Shown here piece by piece: positions 35,889 to 44,381 of a stretch of 64,000 nucleotides of DNA; position 1 is the first letter of the stretch; each line of letters opens with the position of its first letter. Position numbers and translations under genes: made by a program. The notes beneath the pieces were generated by a model that saw nothing but the letters and a program-made list of their open reading frames with translations, had not been told where the DNA came from and made no database searches. Source of the stretch: Symbiobacterium sp040797425 (GTDB lineage Bacteria > Bacillota > Sulfobacillia > Symbiobacteriales > Symbiobacteriaceae); NCBI RefSeq assembly GCF_040797425.1, contig NZ_JBFNEH010000011.1, forward strand, positions 1 through 64,000, given 5' to 3'.

Positions 35889-37281
35889 TCAACGCGACCT
35901 GTCTACGTTAACCGTCTGCGCAGACCCTCCGCCCACGGCCGCTCCGGCTGCGCCACCGAACCCCGCCCTGGCCACGCCAGCCTCGTGAGCCTGCCAGCGG
36001 AAGATGCGGTGGTAGACGCCCCGGCGCTCCATGAGCTCCTGGTGGATGCCGGACTCGATATTGCGCCCCTTCTCGAGCACGTAAATCCGATCGCAGTTGA
36101 GCACGGTGGAGAGGCGGTGCGAGATGATCACCGTGGTCTTTCCGGCGCGCACCTGCCGGATGTTCTCCCACACGTGCGCCTCCGTGGCGGAGTCGAGGTT
36201 GCTGGTGGCCTCGTCCAGGATCAGGACCGGTGCGTCCCGGAAGAGGGCCCGGGCGATGCCCAGGCGCTGCGCCTGGCCGCCGGAGAGGTTCGCACCCCCG
36301 GCGGCCAGCTGACTCTCGTACTTCCGCGACAGGCGCTGGATAGACTCGTCCGCTACGGCGAGGGCGGCGGCCCTGCGCACCTCCTCGAGGGGGGCCGCCT
36401 TGCTCAGCGTGATGCTATCCAGCACCGATCCCTCGAACAGGTACGGTCTCTGAAACACGCTCAGGTGCTTTCGCAGGTGCTCGCGATCCAGTTCGAGGAG
36501 CGAGTGGCCGTCGAACCCCCACGATGGCCACGTGCTCACCAGGCCGGTCGATCACCACCAGGGAGTCCATCAGGAAGACCGCAAGCCGCGGCCCGTCCTC
36601 GGCGAGCGCAAGCAGGAACGTCAGCAGACCGAACACGAAGACGATCTCGCCTGTCGTCATGCCGCCGCCGACCACCTGGACCGCGGCGAGCCACAGCACG
36701 AGGGCCGTCGTGGCGGAGTTGATCAGCGTGACGGCCGCGGAGGCATACGCCTCGTACTCCTGCAGCCTGCGCCCGGTCAGGGAGGATTGCTCCACCTGCT
36801 CCAGGATCGACTGGCCGAGGGTTTCCTCTGCCTGGAAGACCTTCGCGGGCTTGATCGAGTCGATCGCATCCAGGAAGTAGTGGGACAGCATGCCCAGTTC
36901 GTCGCGATGGCGGGTGGCCATCCGGCGCACCGTCGGGGCAAACAGGGCGATCGTGGCGCCGGTGACCGCCAGGGAGAGCAGCACGAGCACGCCCACCCGC
37001 CGGGAGTGCGCCATCAGCAGAACGAAGGCCACGACCAGTGCGGTCGCGTTGCCGGCCACCAGGATGATTCCCTGCCCCAGTGCGCGCTGCAGGTCCTGCG
37101 TGTCGGTCAGGCGGTTGGCCAGCGCTCCCTGGCAGCGCGCCTCAACCGTATGGGCGGCGAGTCCCAGCAGGTGGAGCACGTATTCCCGCGCGTAGGCGAC
37201 CTGGAGCCGGCTGCCCACGAGGGCCTCGGCCTTGGTCCGGATGATCTGCAGGACGGCTCTGAGCACCTGCACCGCGCTCAC
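35889..37281 (-). pseudogene. ABC exporter pseudogene, Walker A deleted and frameshifted
   Basis: Two frames together cover part of an ABC exporter. The upstream frame (37281 down to about 36515) encodes membrane helices (GIILVAGNATALVVAFVLLM, LINSATTALVLWLAAVQVVG) and stops being ABC-like after PGEHVAIVG. The downstream frame resumes with FDGHSLLELDREHLRKHLSV, then signature LSGGQAQRLGIARAL, LILDEATSNLD and the H-loop ISHRLSTV. The Walker A stretch of roughly 40 residues between them is missing at about 36512-36522, with a frame change. The N-terminal membrane helices are also short. It resembles peptide/bacteriocin-type ABC exporters. It cannot make an active ATPase. Confidence 0.85.
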
Positions 37282-37721
37282 CCCCCTGTTCGTTTATCCT
37301 ACAGCGAAAGTCTGAGTAATGCAGACATACGGAATACTTGTTTAAAACAGCAAGTCTTATCTCGTCCCCGCCCCGTGGGCCAGCCCGGAACCCGAGTCCT
37401 GTGCCGGGAGACGGACTGCCAATAGCAAGACCGGCTCCGTACCTCCAGGTAGGTATGCAGCCGGTCGCATCGGCCCGCCCCTTCAGGGGCGCGGTTCTGT
37501 TGTTGAAATCGCTTGACATAAATCGTCGCCTGTGGTTTTCATCCGAAGTAGGGCAGGCACAGCGTACGGAGGGAACCTGCGGCGCCGACCCGAACCGGGC
37601 AACCCCCGTCCGCCCGGCTGGCGCCGGGGCTGCCTGCTCGGTTGCGACCACCGAGGTTCACCGCTTCAACCCGCCCGGGCTCTTATGGCGAGTGCACGCG
37701 GCCAGAAAGGAGGCGGTCAGG
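37282..37721. other. Upstream region of the phosphatase gene
   Basis: About 440 bases without a supported gene. A perfect -35 hexamer TTGACA lies at 37514-37519 with only a weak -10 (TTTCAT, 37538-37543). AAAGGAGG near 37706-37713 is the ribosome site of the next gene. Confidence 0.45.
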
Positions 37722-38351
37722 TTGGCGCAGCGCAGACTTGTGGTTTCTGACATTCACGGCGAGAGCCAGCGGCTTGCGAAGGTGCTGGCGCTGGCCCACT
37801 ACGATCCGGCGGCTGACCGTCTCTTCCTGCTGGGAGATTACATCGACCGGGGCCCCGATTCCAGAGGAACCCTGGAAATCGTGGAAGAGCTGGTCAGCAG
37901 GGGAGCCGTTGCCTTGCTCGGCAACCACGACCTGATGATGGTGAGCACCTATCACAACGCGGGTAACCTCCCGCTGTGGCTCTACAACGGCGGCTACACC
38001 ACCCTGGCGGAGTTCGGCGGCGTGATCCCCGCACGATGGGTGCGCTTCCTGGAGGGGCTGCCCACCCATCACGAGGAACCGGACTGCATCATGGTCCATG
38101 CGGGACTGGTTCCGGGTGTGCCGCTAGATGAGCAGTCGGATCAGGACAAGGTATGGATTCGGGAGCCGTTCCTGAGCCAGTACCGCGGAAAGCTGGTCTA
38201 CTTCGGCCACACTCCCACGTGTCTGCTGCACGGCGAGGAACGCTGGGAACCCTGGTACGGCGAGGACAAGGTGGGCATTGATACGGGAGCCGTTTACGGC
38301 GGAGTACTGACTTTGCTGGACATTGATTCCGGGCAGATGTGGACTGCTTGA
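37722..38351 (+). CDS. Serine/threonine protein phosphatase family metallophosphoesterase
   Basis: About 209 residues from TTG 37722 (AAGGAGG upstream). It carries the PPP-family metal motifs in order: SDIHGE near the N-terminus, GDYIDRGPDSRG, GNHDLM, and later HAGL and FGHTP. These bind two metals for phosphate ester hydrolysis. Size and motifs match the small bacterial PrpA/bis(5'-nucleosyl)-type phosphatases; the substrate, protein or diadenosine tetraphosphate, cannot be told from sequence. It stands alone between two pseudogenes. Confidence 0.85.
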   Translation: MAQRRLVVSDIHGESQRLAKVLALAHYDPAADRLFLLGDYIDRGPDSRGTLEIVEELVSRGAVALLGNHDLMMVSTYHNAGNLPLWLYNGGYTTLAEFGGVIPARWVRFLEGLPTHHEEPDCIMVHAGLVPGVPLDEQSDQDKVWIREPFLSQYRGKLVYFGHTPTCLLHGEERWEPWYGEDKVGIDTGAVYGGVLTLLDIDSGQMWTA

Positions 38352-38452
38352 TGGCGTGCCGCCAGTAGGCAGGCGACAGCGCCATAGCCGTGGCCGAGGG
38401 TCCGGGTGCGGCGAGACCGGCCGCGGGAAGGGCGAGAGGAGGGCGAACCGGA

Positions 38453-39485
38453 ATGAGTGACGCCAGGAAGGACCACTGTGCAACGTACGCCGCCCGCCAG
38501 TGGCTGGGGAGGGACCGACGGGCGTCCGGCGTGGTGGAACTGGCCCGCCACCTGGTGGGGATTCAGAGCCAGATTCCCACCACACCTGCGCTTGCAGCCA
38601 GAGCGCGGCTGCCCAGCGCTGGCCCGGACGACATGCGGCGGGAGCTGGAGCAGGCGCGGCGGCTCGTGCGGACGTGGACAGTGCGGGGCACCCTGCACGT
38701 CGTCCCGACTGACGATCTGCCGCTGTTCTGGCGGGCACTCCGGCCCGAATGGGAGACGCGGTGGAGCAAGTATCTGGACAACCACGTCTCGCGGGAGCAA
38801 CGGGAACAGGCCGCGGCGGCCGCCCTGCAGGTCCTCGCCGGTGGGCCGGCCACCCGGACCGAAATCCTGGCCGGCGCGCAGGAGATTCTCGGCTGCCGGG
38901 AGGAGTGGCTGGCGTATCTCTTCTCCTCGTGGGGCGGCGTGCTGAAAGACCTGGCCTACGCCGGTCTGGTCGTCTATGGCCCCGAAAGGGAGGGGGAAGC
39001 CTGCTTCGTGCGGGTGGAAGACTGGCTGGACCTGCCTGCCGTGGACATGGACCCCGACGACGCCCTGGCCGTCCTCCTGGACCGGTACCTGAAGGCCTAC
39101 AGCCCCGCCCGGCTGCAGGACTTCGTCCACTGGAGCGGCGTGACCGCGGGGCGGGCCCGGGAGGCCCTCGCCCGCCTGCAGGGGAGGGTGGCCGTGCGGG
39201 ACGGATGGCTGGTCACGGAAGGAGAAGTTCTACCTGGACGAGGCCCATTACAAGGCGGTCTTCCGCGCCGCCGCTGACGTTGCCGCGGTGATCCTGAACG
39301 ATGGCCGTGTGATCGGGACCTGGAAGGCCGAGGGGCACCGGGTCACGCCGGAGCTGTTCGCTCCCGTTGCCGCCTCTGTTGCCGCCGCACTCGACCAGGA
39401 GGTGCAGGCGCTCTCGGCGTGGCTCAGGCACGCGCGGAGAACGAGTTCGGTGGCACGAAAGACGGTGCCGCCGAACCCCGTGTAG
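38453..39485 (+). pseudogene. Winged-helix DNA-binding (HTH_42/AlkZ-like) gene, frameshifted
   Basis: ATG 38453 (GAGGAGGG upstream) opens a frame that reads as an HTH_42/YcaQ-AlkZ-like protein: RHLVGIQSQIPTTPALAARA, RRLVRTWTVRGTLHVVPTDD, LKAYSPARLQDFVHWSGVTA. Near 39217-39228 the family sequence jumps to another frame that continues FYLDEAHYKAVFR, VILNDGRVIGTWKAEG to a stop at 39485. The conserved central LPxxD...LL segment is missing at the junction, so this is a small deletion plus frameshift, not only a sequencing slip. Intact relatives are crosslink-repair glycosylases or uncharacterised DNA-binding proteins. Confidence 0.75.
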
Positions 39486-39519
39486 ACTCGCCCCTTACGA
39501 TTTCACACCGAAAGGGCTA

Positions 39520-39548
39520 TTGTGCCACCGAGCGATTCGCAATACCCT
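39520..39548 (+). promoter_or_regulatory. Candidate promoter of the Mn riboswitch transcript
   Basis: TTGTGC (39520-39525) and TACCCT (39543-39548) are 17 bases apart, just before the aptamer. Confidence 0.5.
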
Positions 39549-39557
39549 GTAGCTACC

Positions 39558-39648
39558 GCAAGAGGGAGTAGCTATTCAGGGCGGTATCAACAGGCTGACC
39601 TCAGGGTCTGGTGCCGCCAGCCAGCGATTGGCCAGGCGAGACTCTTGC
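39558..39648 (+). ncRNA. yybP-ykoY manganese riboswitch
   Basis: P1 is GCAAGAG (39558-39564) paired with CTCTTGC (39642-39648). Inside are the class hallmarks GGGAGTAGC directly after P1, a GGCGG...CCGCC helix (GGCGG 39580s with GCCGCC 39613-39618), ATCAACA, and GGCGAGACTC at the 3' side. This matches the Mn2+-sensing yybP-ykoY aptamer, which precedes Mn exporters. The 3' P1 strand is shared with the following terminator, so metal binding would favour antitermination of the downstream transporter gene. Confidence 0.8.
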
Positions 39649-39677
39649 ACCGCTCCGGCGGTGTAAGAGTCTTTTTT
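39640..39677 (+). terminator. Riboswitch expression-platform terminator
   Basis: GACTCTTGCACCGC (39640-39653) pairs with GCGGTGTAAGAGTC (39658-39671), one wobble, around TCCG, followed by six Ts. It competes with riboswitch P1 for CTCTTGC. Confidence 0.85.
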
Positions 39678-39716
39678 CTGCTTCACCACACGCCGCAGCC
39701 AGGGGAGGAAGGTGCC

Positions 39717-40433
39717 TTGTCCACGCTGATCACGTCGTTCCTCATGGTCGCCCTGGGCGAGATGGGCGACAAGTCCCAGTTGCTCGCACTGGCGCTGACG
39801 GCGCGATACCCCGCCGGCCAGGTCATGTTCGGCGTGGTGCTGGCCGCCGCGCTGATTCAGGGCCTGGCCGTGTGCGTCGGCACCTGCCTGGCCGAGATCT
39901 TGCCCCTGACGGCGGTCAGCGTCGTGGCCGGGCTCTCCTTCCTGTTCTTCGCCCTGTGGACCCTGTGGGGCGAGGAGTCCGACGACGAGGGGCGCAAGGC
40001 GTACCGGTTCTGCCCCCTCCTGACCGTTGTACTCACCTTCTGCCTCGCCGAGATGGGCGACAAGACCCAGTTGGCCACCGTCGCCCTGGCCGCCGGCTTC
40101 CGCGACCCGTGGCCCGTGCTGGTGGGGGCGACGGCCGGTATGGTGGTGGCGGACGGCCTGGGCGTGTTCGTGGGCGACCTCCTCCTGCGCCGGATGTCGC
40201 CGCGCCTGGTCAGTTACGTCACGGCCGGCATTTTCGCCGCGTTTGGCTTTCTCACGCTGTACCGGGCGATGGGAGCGTCGCCGGCGTCGCTGGCCATTCT
40301 GGGAGGGCTGGCCCTCGCCATGGCTGTCGCCTCCCGCCGGCTGGTGCGTGGCGGGAAGCCGCAGACACCCGCGGCAGGAACCGCCTGTGGCGGTGCGGAG
40401 GAGTGTGACGCGGGGAGCGAGCGGCTCTGCTGA
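39717..40433 (+). CDS. GDT1/UPF0016 family transporter, probable Mn2+ exporter
   Basis: About 238 residues from TTG 39717 (GGGGAGGAAGG upstream). Two copies of the family motif are present, ALGEMGDKSQLLALAL and LAEMGDKTQLATVALA, the E-x-G-D-(K/R)-(T/S) signature of cation/proton exchange in the membrane. Six hydrophobic segments fit the family. The Mn riboswitch directly upstream indicates a role in manganese efflux, as for other riboswitch-linked UPF0016 and MntP proteins. The Cys-containing C-terminal tail (CGGAEECDAGSERLC) is not usual. Confidence 0.88.
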   Translation: MSTLITSFLMVALGEMGDKSQLLALALTARYPAGQVMFGVVLAAALIQGLAVCVGTCLAEILPLTAVSVVAGLSFLFFALWTLWGEESDDEGRKAYRFCPLLTVVLTFCLAEMGDKTQLATVALAAGFRDPWPVLVGATAGMVVADGLGVFVGDLLLRRMSPRLVSYVTAGIFAAFGFLTLYRAMGASPASLAILGGLALAMAVASRRLVRGGKPQTPAAGTACGGAEECDAGSERLC

Positions 40434-40458
40434 GCCCGAGAAGCCCAGCGAAACAGAA

Positions 40459-40499
40459 AGAGCCGGGCCAGGGATGCTTCCCAGGCTCGGCTCTGCTTC
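40459..40499. terminator. Hairpin after the GDT1 gene
   Basis: AGAGCCG (40459-40465), GCC and GGG pair with CCC, GGC and CGGCTCT (40488-40494), with two mismatches, around ATGCTT. Lies between convergent genes and may serve both. Confidence 0.7.
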
Positions 40500-40514
40500 C
40501 GCTGTGGGCCGTGC

Positions 40515-40664
40515 TCAGTCCGCCGCGTCCACCAGGTCAGCCTCCGTGACGTTTTGGGTGGACTCCCGAACGTCCTCGAGCTCCAGCTCCATGGCGAACC
40601 CGAAGCCGTGGACCGCTTCAGCCGTCACCAGCCCCACTTCCCAGTTCAACTCAAAGGTCGACAC
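40515..40664 (-). CDS. Small acidic hypothetical protein
   Basis: 49 residues from GTG 40664, preceded by GAGGAGGGG at good spacing. The sequence MSTFELNWEVGLVTAEAVHG continues with a strongly acidic tail (MELELEDVRESTQNVTEADL). A TATTCT hexamer upstream on the same strand could be its -10. I do not recognise it. It could be a small secreted or regulatory peptide, or a chance frame. Confidence 0.4.
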   Translation of the reverse strand: MSTFELNWEVGLVTAEAVHGFGFAMELELEDVRESTQNVTEADLVDAAD

Positions 40665-40834
40665 CGAAACAGTCCCCTCCTCGCGGCGCCTCTGCCGGCC
40701 CGTGTTCTTTGTTCCCAGAATAGCAGGGATCGGTTGCGGTTTCGGCAAATTGGCGGTGAAATGTCGCTCTTTCCGCACAGGCGGCAGGGGAGCGGGCGGT
40801 CACGAGGAATGATACCAATTATCGGCGGCGGGTG

Positions 40835-40935
40835 ACCGTTCATCGGGCGAAACGCGCACCTGACCGGTGTGCGACCCTGAAGCAAAGCCAGCGGGGCCGG
40901 TGGCAGCGGCGTATCGCCGCACCCCCGGAGGCTGT
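40835..40935 (+). ncRNA. Structured leader before yojF, GEMM-like (c-di-GMP-I-like) candidate
   Basis: The leader contains CGGGCGAAAC, a hairpin GCGCACC-TGAC-CGGTGTGC, then GAAGCAAAGCCAGCGGGGCC and GGTGGCAGCGG with a GCGGCG-TAT-CGCCGC hairpin. The order CGGGC-AAAC, stem, GCAAAGCCA-GGG, GGCAGC resembles the c-di-GMP-I (GEMM) riboswitch consensus, but the tetraloop stem and the last helix deviate. It may be a variant, another class, or coincidence. Confidence 0.35.
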
Positions 40936-41006
40936 CTAAAACCAAGGACATTCTCGTTCCGGCCGGCCGACGGTCGGCATCGGACTTTCACCTGGAGGCC
41001 AATCAG

Positions 41007-41366
41007 ATGAAGCCCATCGATCGCGCAGCGGTGCAGGAGAAACTGCAGGCATTCGTGGACCGCGACGTTTATATTCACCTGGAGACCACCAATGGCGCGT
41101 ACGCAGCGGAGTCGGCCGGGGTGAACTCCATGGCCGTCTGCGCCTTCATCCGCAACGCGCGGATCCGCTTCAGCCGGGCGCTCATCACCGGCAACGGCCC
41201 CTACCGCGTGGGGCTGCAGATGAAGGAAAACAGAGGCTGGACCTATGCCGAGGGGCTCACCGACTACGAAATCGACGAAGAGGGTCGGCTCCTGCTGGCG
41301 GGGCACGACGCTGAGGGGCGCCTGGCCATCGCGCTGGAACTGAGCCACACGCCATTCCCCGGGTAG
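41007..41366 (+). CDS. yojF: YojF family protein (DUF1806)
   Basis: 119 residues, ATG 41007 with GGAGG 8 bases upstream. It contains VYIHLETTNGAYAAESAGVN, CAFIRNARIRFSRALITGNG and YRVGLQMKENRGWTYAEGLT, matching DUF1806. YojF is always found beside the YojG/BshB2 deacetylase and probably assists it in bacillithiol metabolism. The next gene is that deacetylase. Confidence 0.88.
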   Translation: MKPIDRAAVQEKLQAFVDRDVYIHLETTNGAYAAESAGVNSMAVCAFIRNARIRFSRALITGNGPYRVGLQMKENRGWTYAEGLTDYEIDEEGRLLLAGHDAEGRLAIALELSHTPFPG

Positions 41367-41379
41367 GAGGCAGACTGGG

Positions 41380-42039
41380 ATGAAGGAACACCTGCTGGTC
41401 ATCATGCCGCACCCCGACGATGAAACCTTCGCGGTGGGCGGGACGATCGCCCTCTACTCCCGGCGCGGGGTTCCCGTGACGTACGTCTGCGCCACCCTCG
41501 GCGAGATGGGCCGGAACATGGGCCGGCCGCCCTTCGCCAACCGCGAGACCCTGCCGCGGCTCCGGGAGAAGGAGCTGCGGGAGGCCTGCCGCATCCTCGG
41601 CATCACGGACCTGCGCCTCCTCGGCCTGCGTGACAAGACCGTGGAGTTCGTCGATCCCGGCGAACTGGCCGCGCGCCTGCGCGCCATCATCGAGGAGATC
41701 CGGCCCTCGCTGATCATCACGTACCATCCCGACTACAGCGTGCACCCGGACCACATGGCCCTGGGGCGTGCGACGGTAGAGGCGGTGAGGCAGCTTCCGC
41801 CGGCGGAGCGGCCCCCGGTGCACACCCGCGCCTTCGGCAAGGCCTCGGCGGTTTTGGGCGAGCCTGACCTCGTGGTGGACGTGAGTCCCGTGTGGGAAAC
41901 CAAGCTGGCCGCCATCCGCGCCCACCGGTCGCAGAGCCAGCTGATGCTCTCCCGGGCGGAGGCCAACCCCGAGGAGCAGGAGCGTCTCAAGCGGGATCGG
42001 GAGCAGGAGCGCTTCTACATCTGGAAGTTCGAGGATTGA
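41380..42039 (+). CDS. bshB2: Bacillithiol biosynthesis deacetylase BshB2
   Basis: 219 residues of the PIG-L/LmbE fold. The N-terminal zinc motif is MPHPDDETFAVGG and a second metal motif is HPDYSVHPDHMALG, together with CATLGEMGRNMG and LRLLGLRDKTVEF. It removes the acetyl group from GlcNAc-malate on the way to bacillithiol. The pairing with yojF is diagnostic. Its presence implies that this organism can make bacillithiol, if bshA and bshC exist elsewhere. Confidence 0.9.
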   Translation: MKEHLLVIMPHPDDETFAVGGTIALYSRRGVPVTYVCATLGEMGRNMGRPPFANRETLPRLREKELREACRILGITDLRLLGLRDKTVEFVDPGELAARLRAIIEEIRPSLIITYHPDYSVHPDHMALGRATVEAVRQLPPAERPPVHTRAFGKASAVLGEPDLVVDVSPVWETKLAAIRAHRSQSQLMLSRAEANPEEQERLKRDREQERFYIWKFED

Positions 42040-42054
42040 GCGAGACCGACCGGG

Positions 42055-42092
42055 CGAGGCGGGCCCCTTTTCACGGGGACTCGCCTCGATTT
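42055..42092 (+). terminator. Terminator after bshB2
   Basis: CGAGGCG (42055-42061) pairs with CGCCTCG (42082-42088), with CCCC/GGGG inside, followed by ATTT. Confidence 0.65.
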
Positions 42093-42221
42093 GCCTCCCC
42101 TGATAGGTCGGGGCGAGACCACCCGTTCTCAGCGCATCAAGCGCATTCTTTCACAAAGAGGAAATACACCGATTAGAGCGAACAATGCGCGCACCACATA
42201 CGCTGAGAGGGGTGGCTCAGC

Positions 42222-44036
42222 ATGACGCTGACGGGGTATGCCAACAGGATTGCCCGCATCGACCTGACCACAGGCGAAATCCGGTACGAGGCCATCGACC
42301 CGGAGGCAGCGCGCAAGTACATCGGCGGCCGCGGCCTCGGGGTCAAGTACGTGTTCGATAACGGGCCGGAAGTCGATCCCCTGTCGCCGGAGAACCTGCT
42401 CTGCTTCATGACCGGGCCGGCGACGGGCAGCGCCATCAACATGTCCGGCCGGCTGGCGGTCTGCACGAAGTCGCCGCTGACCGGCGGCGTCACCGACTCC
42501 CACATGGGCGGCTGGTCCGCGGCTCGGCTGCGGTGGTCCGGGTTCGACGGGCTGCTCTTCCGCGGCGCGTCTCCCAAACCGGTCTACGCCGTTTGTGAGG
42601 GCGGCACGGTGCGGCTGGAGGACGCCTCCGACCTGTGGGGCAAGGGGGTTCGCGAGACCGTCCGCATCCTGCTGGAGCGGCACGGGGGCAGCAACGTGTC
42701 GGTGATGGCCATCGGGCCCGCCGGCGAGAACCAGGTGCGCTTCGCCTGCATCCTGAACGAGAACGACCGGGCCTCCGGCCGGGGCGGCACCGGCGCCGTG
42801 ATGGGCTCCAAGAAGCTGAAGGCCGTCGTGGCCATCGGGGACATCAAGGCGCAGTGGAAGCCCGCCGAGGACCGGAAAGCGGCGTTCGAAGCGGCGCGGA
42901 AGACCAGCCTCAAGGCGATCATGGAAGGCGCCCTCACCGCGCCCCGCAAGGGCGGCCTGTCGCTCTACGGCACCAACGTGCTCATGAACATCATCAACGA
43001 GGTGGGCGCCCTGCCGGCCTTCAACGGCAAGGAGACCTACCACCCGAACGCCGAGGCGATCTCGGGCGAAGCCATCCGGGCGAACTACCTGGCCGAGGAG
43101 CCCACCTGCCACGCCTGCCCGGTCGCCTGCAAGAAGCTGGTGGAGATCAAGGAGGGACCGTACGCCGGCGTGCGCACGGAGTCCTTCGAGTACGAGACGG
43201 CCTGGGCGCTGGGCGTCAACTGCGGCCTCACCGATCCAGGCGCCATCGCGAAGCTCCTCGACCTCTGCAACGACCTCGGGATGGACACGATCGAACTGGG
43301 CAACGTGCTCTCCACCACGATGGAGGCCACGGAACTCGGGCTGGTGGCGGACGGCATCGCCTGGGGCGACGCGGCGCGCATGGTCGAAGTGACGGAGCAG
43401 ATCGCCCGGGCGGAGGGGCCGATGGGCCAGGCGCTGGGGCGCGGCGCCTACGGTGCCGCCCAGTGGTTCGGCCGGCCCGACCTGGCCAACTCCGTGAAGG
43501 GGCAGGCCATTCCGGCCTACGACCCCCGCGGCATCAAGGGCATCGGCCTCGGCTACGCCACTTCCAATCGCGGCGCCTGCCACCTGCGGGGCTACACCGT
43601 GGCCTCGGAGATCGCAGGCATCCCCATGCAAACAGACCGCCTGAGCTCCGAGGGCAAGGGTGCATTGCTGAAGACCTTCCAGGACCTCCACGCCTTCTCC
43701 GATTCCTTGGATCTCTGCAAGTTCTCGGCCTTCTCAATGGGGGCGGAGGAGTACGCCCAGATCTACAGCGCCGTCACCGGCGTCCCGTTCACGGCGGAGG
43801 ACGTGATGCGCACCGGCGAGCGTATCTACAACCTGGAGCGCTACTACAACAACCTCGCCGGGCTGGGCGAGGGCAGCGACTACCTGCCGAAGCGGTTCCT
43901 CACCGACCCGGCCACCGGCGGCAGCGCGGGCCAGGTCTCGGAACTCGACCAGATGCTCCAGGAGTACTACGCTGTCCGCGGCTGGAGGAACGGGGTCGTC
44001 CCCGTGGAGAAGCTGCGGGAACTGGAGATCGTCTGA
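42222..44036 (+). CDS. Aldehyde ferredoxin oxidoreductase, tungsten/molybdopterin
   Basis: 604 residues of the AOR family. The N-terminal part has IARIDLTTGEIRYEAIDPEA, GGRGLGVKYVFDNG and SGRLAVCTKSPLTGGV with ASGRGGTGAVMGSKKLKAV. The [4Fe-4S] ligands are Cys296, Cys299, Cys303 (CHACPVACKK) and Cys499 (LDLCKF), the family spacing C-x2-C-x3-C-x195-C. It oxidises an aldehyde (exact substrate unknown) to the acid and reduces ferredoxin, in the cytoplasm. ATG 42222 follows GAGAGGGG. The gene directly downstream encodes the sulfur-carrier needed for its pterin cofactor. Confidence 0.93.
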   Translation: MTLTGYANRIARIDLTTGEIRYEAIDPEAARKYIGGRGLGVKYVFDNGPEVDPLSPENLLCFMTGPATGSAINMSGRLAVCTKSPLTGGVTDSHMGGWSAARLRWSGFDGLLFRGASPKPVYAVCEGGTVRLEDASDLWGKGVRETVRILLERHGGSNVSVMAIGPAGENQVRFACILNENDRASGRGGTGAVMGSKKLKAVVAIGDIKAQWKPAEDRKAAFEAARKTSLKAIMEGALTAPRKGGLSLYGTNVLMNIINEVGALPAFNGKETYHPNAEAISGEAIRANYLAEEPTCHACPVACKKLVEIKEGPYAGVRTESFEYETAWALGVNCGLTDPGAIAKLLDLCNDLGMDTIELGNVLSTTMEATELGLVADGIAWGDAARMVEVTEQIARAEGPMGQALGRGAYGAAQWFGRPDLANSVKGQAIPAYDPRGIKGIGLGYATSNRGACHLRGYTVASEIAGIPMQTDRLSSEGKGALLKTFQDLHAFSDSLDLCKFSAFSMGAEEYAQIYSAVTGVPFTAEDVMRTGERIYNLERYYNNLAGLGEGSDYLPKRFLTDPATGGSAGQVSELDQMLQEYYAVRGWRNGVVPVEKLRELEIV

Positions 44037-44039
44037 GCC

Positions 44040-44318
44040 GTGCAAATCCGGCTTTACGCCACGCTGCGCGACCTGGCGGGAGCGGCGCGGGTGGAGGTTC
44101 CCGCTGCACCGGGCGAACCCACCGGTGCGGTGCTCCGGCGCCTGGTGGAGCGGTGCCCCGGGCTGGACGGCCACGTGCTGACGCCGGATGGTACGGCGCT
44201 GCTGCCGCATGTGCAGGTGTTCATCGCCGGCCGCTCGATCCGCGATCTGCAGGGGCTGGCGACGCCGGTGCCTCCAGGAGTCGATATCGCCGTGTTTCCC
44301 CCCGTGGCCGGGGGATGA
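44040..44318 (+). CDS. MoaD/ThiS-like sulfur carrier protein
   Basis: 92 residues, beta-grasp fold, with MQIRLYATLRDLAGAARVEV at the start, VFIAGRSIRDLQGLATPV, DIAVFPPVAGG and the C-terminal Gly-Gly that is activated and thiocarboxylated. It starts 3 bases after the AOR gene. MoaD-like proteins are typically encoded next to AOR to supply the dithiolene sulfurs of tungstopterin. Confidence 0.9.
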   Translation: MQIRLYATLRDLAGAARVEVPAAPGEPTGAVLRRLVERCPGLDGHVLTPDGTALLPHVQVFIAGRSIRDLQGLATPVPPGVDIAVFPPVAGG

Positions 44319-44381
44319 GCGAGGGCTCGCCCGCTGCCCGCCTGCGAGCCCTCCGCATAAAGACGGTGCGGGCGACGAAGG

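Noticed and set aside
36415..36539. Reading the overlapping ABC frames as two intact genes
   Set aside because: Neither frame contains Walker A, and the conserved sequence crosses from one frame to the other, so one broken gene explains the data better.
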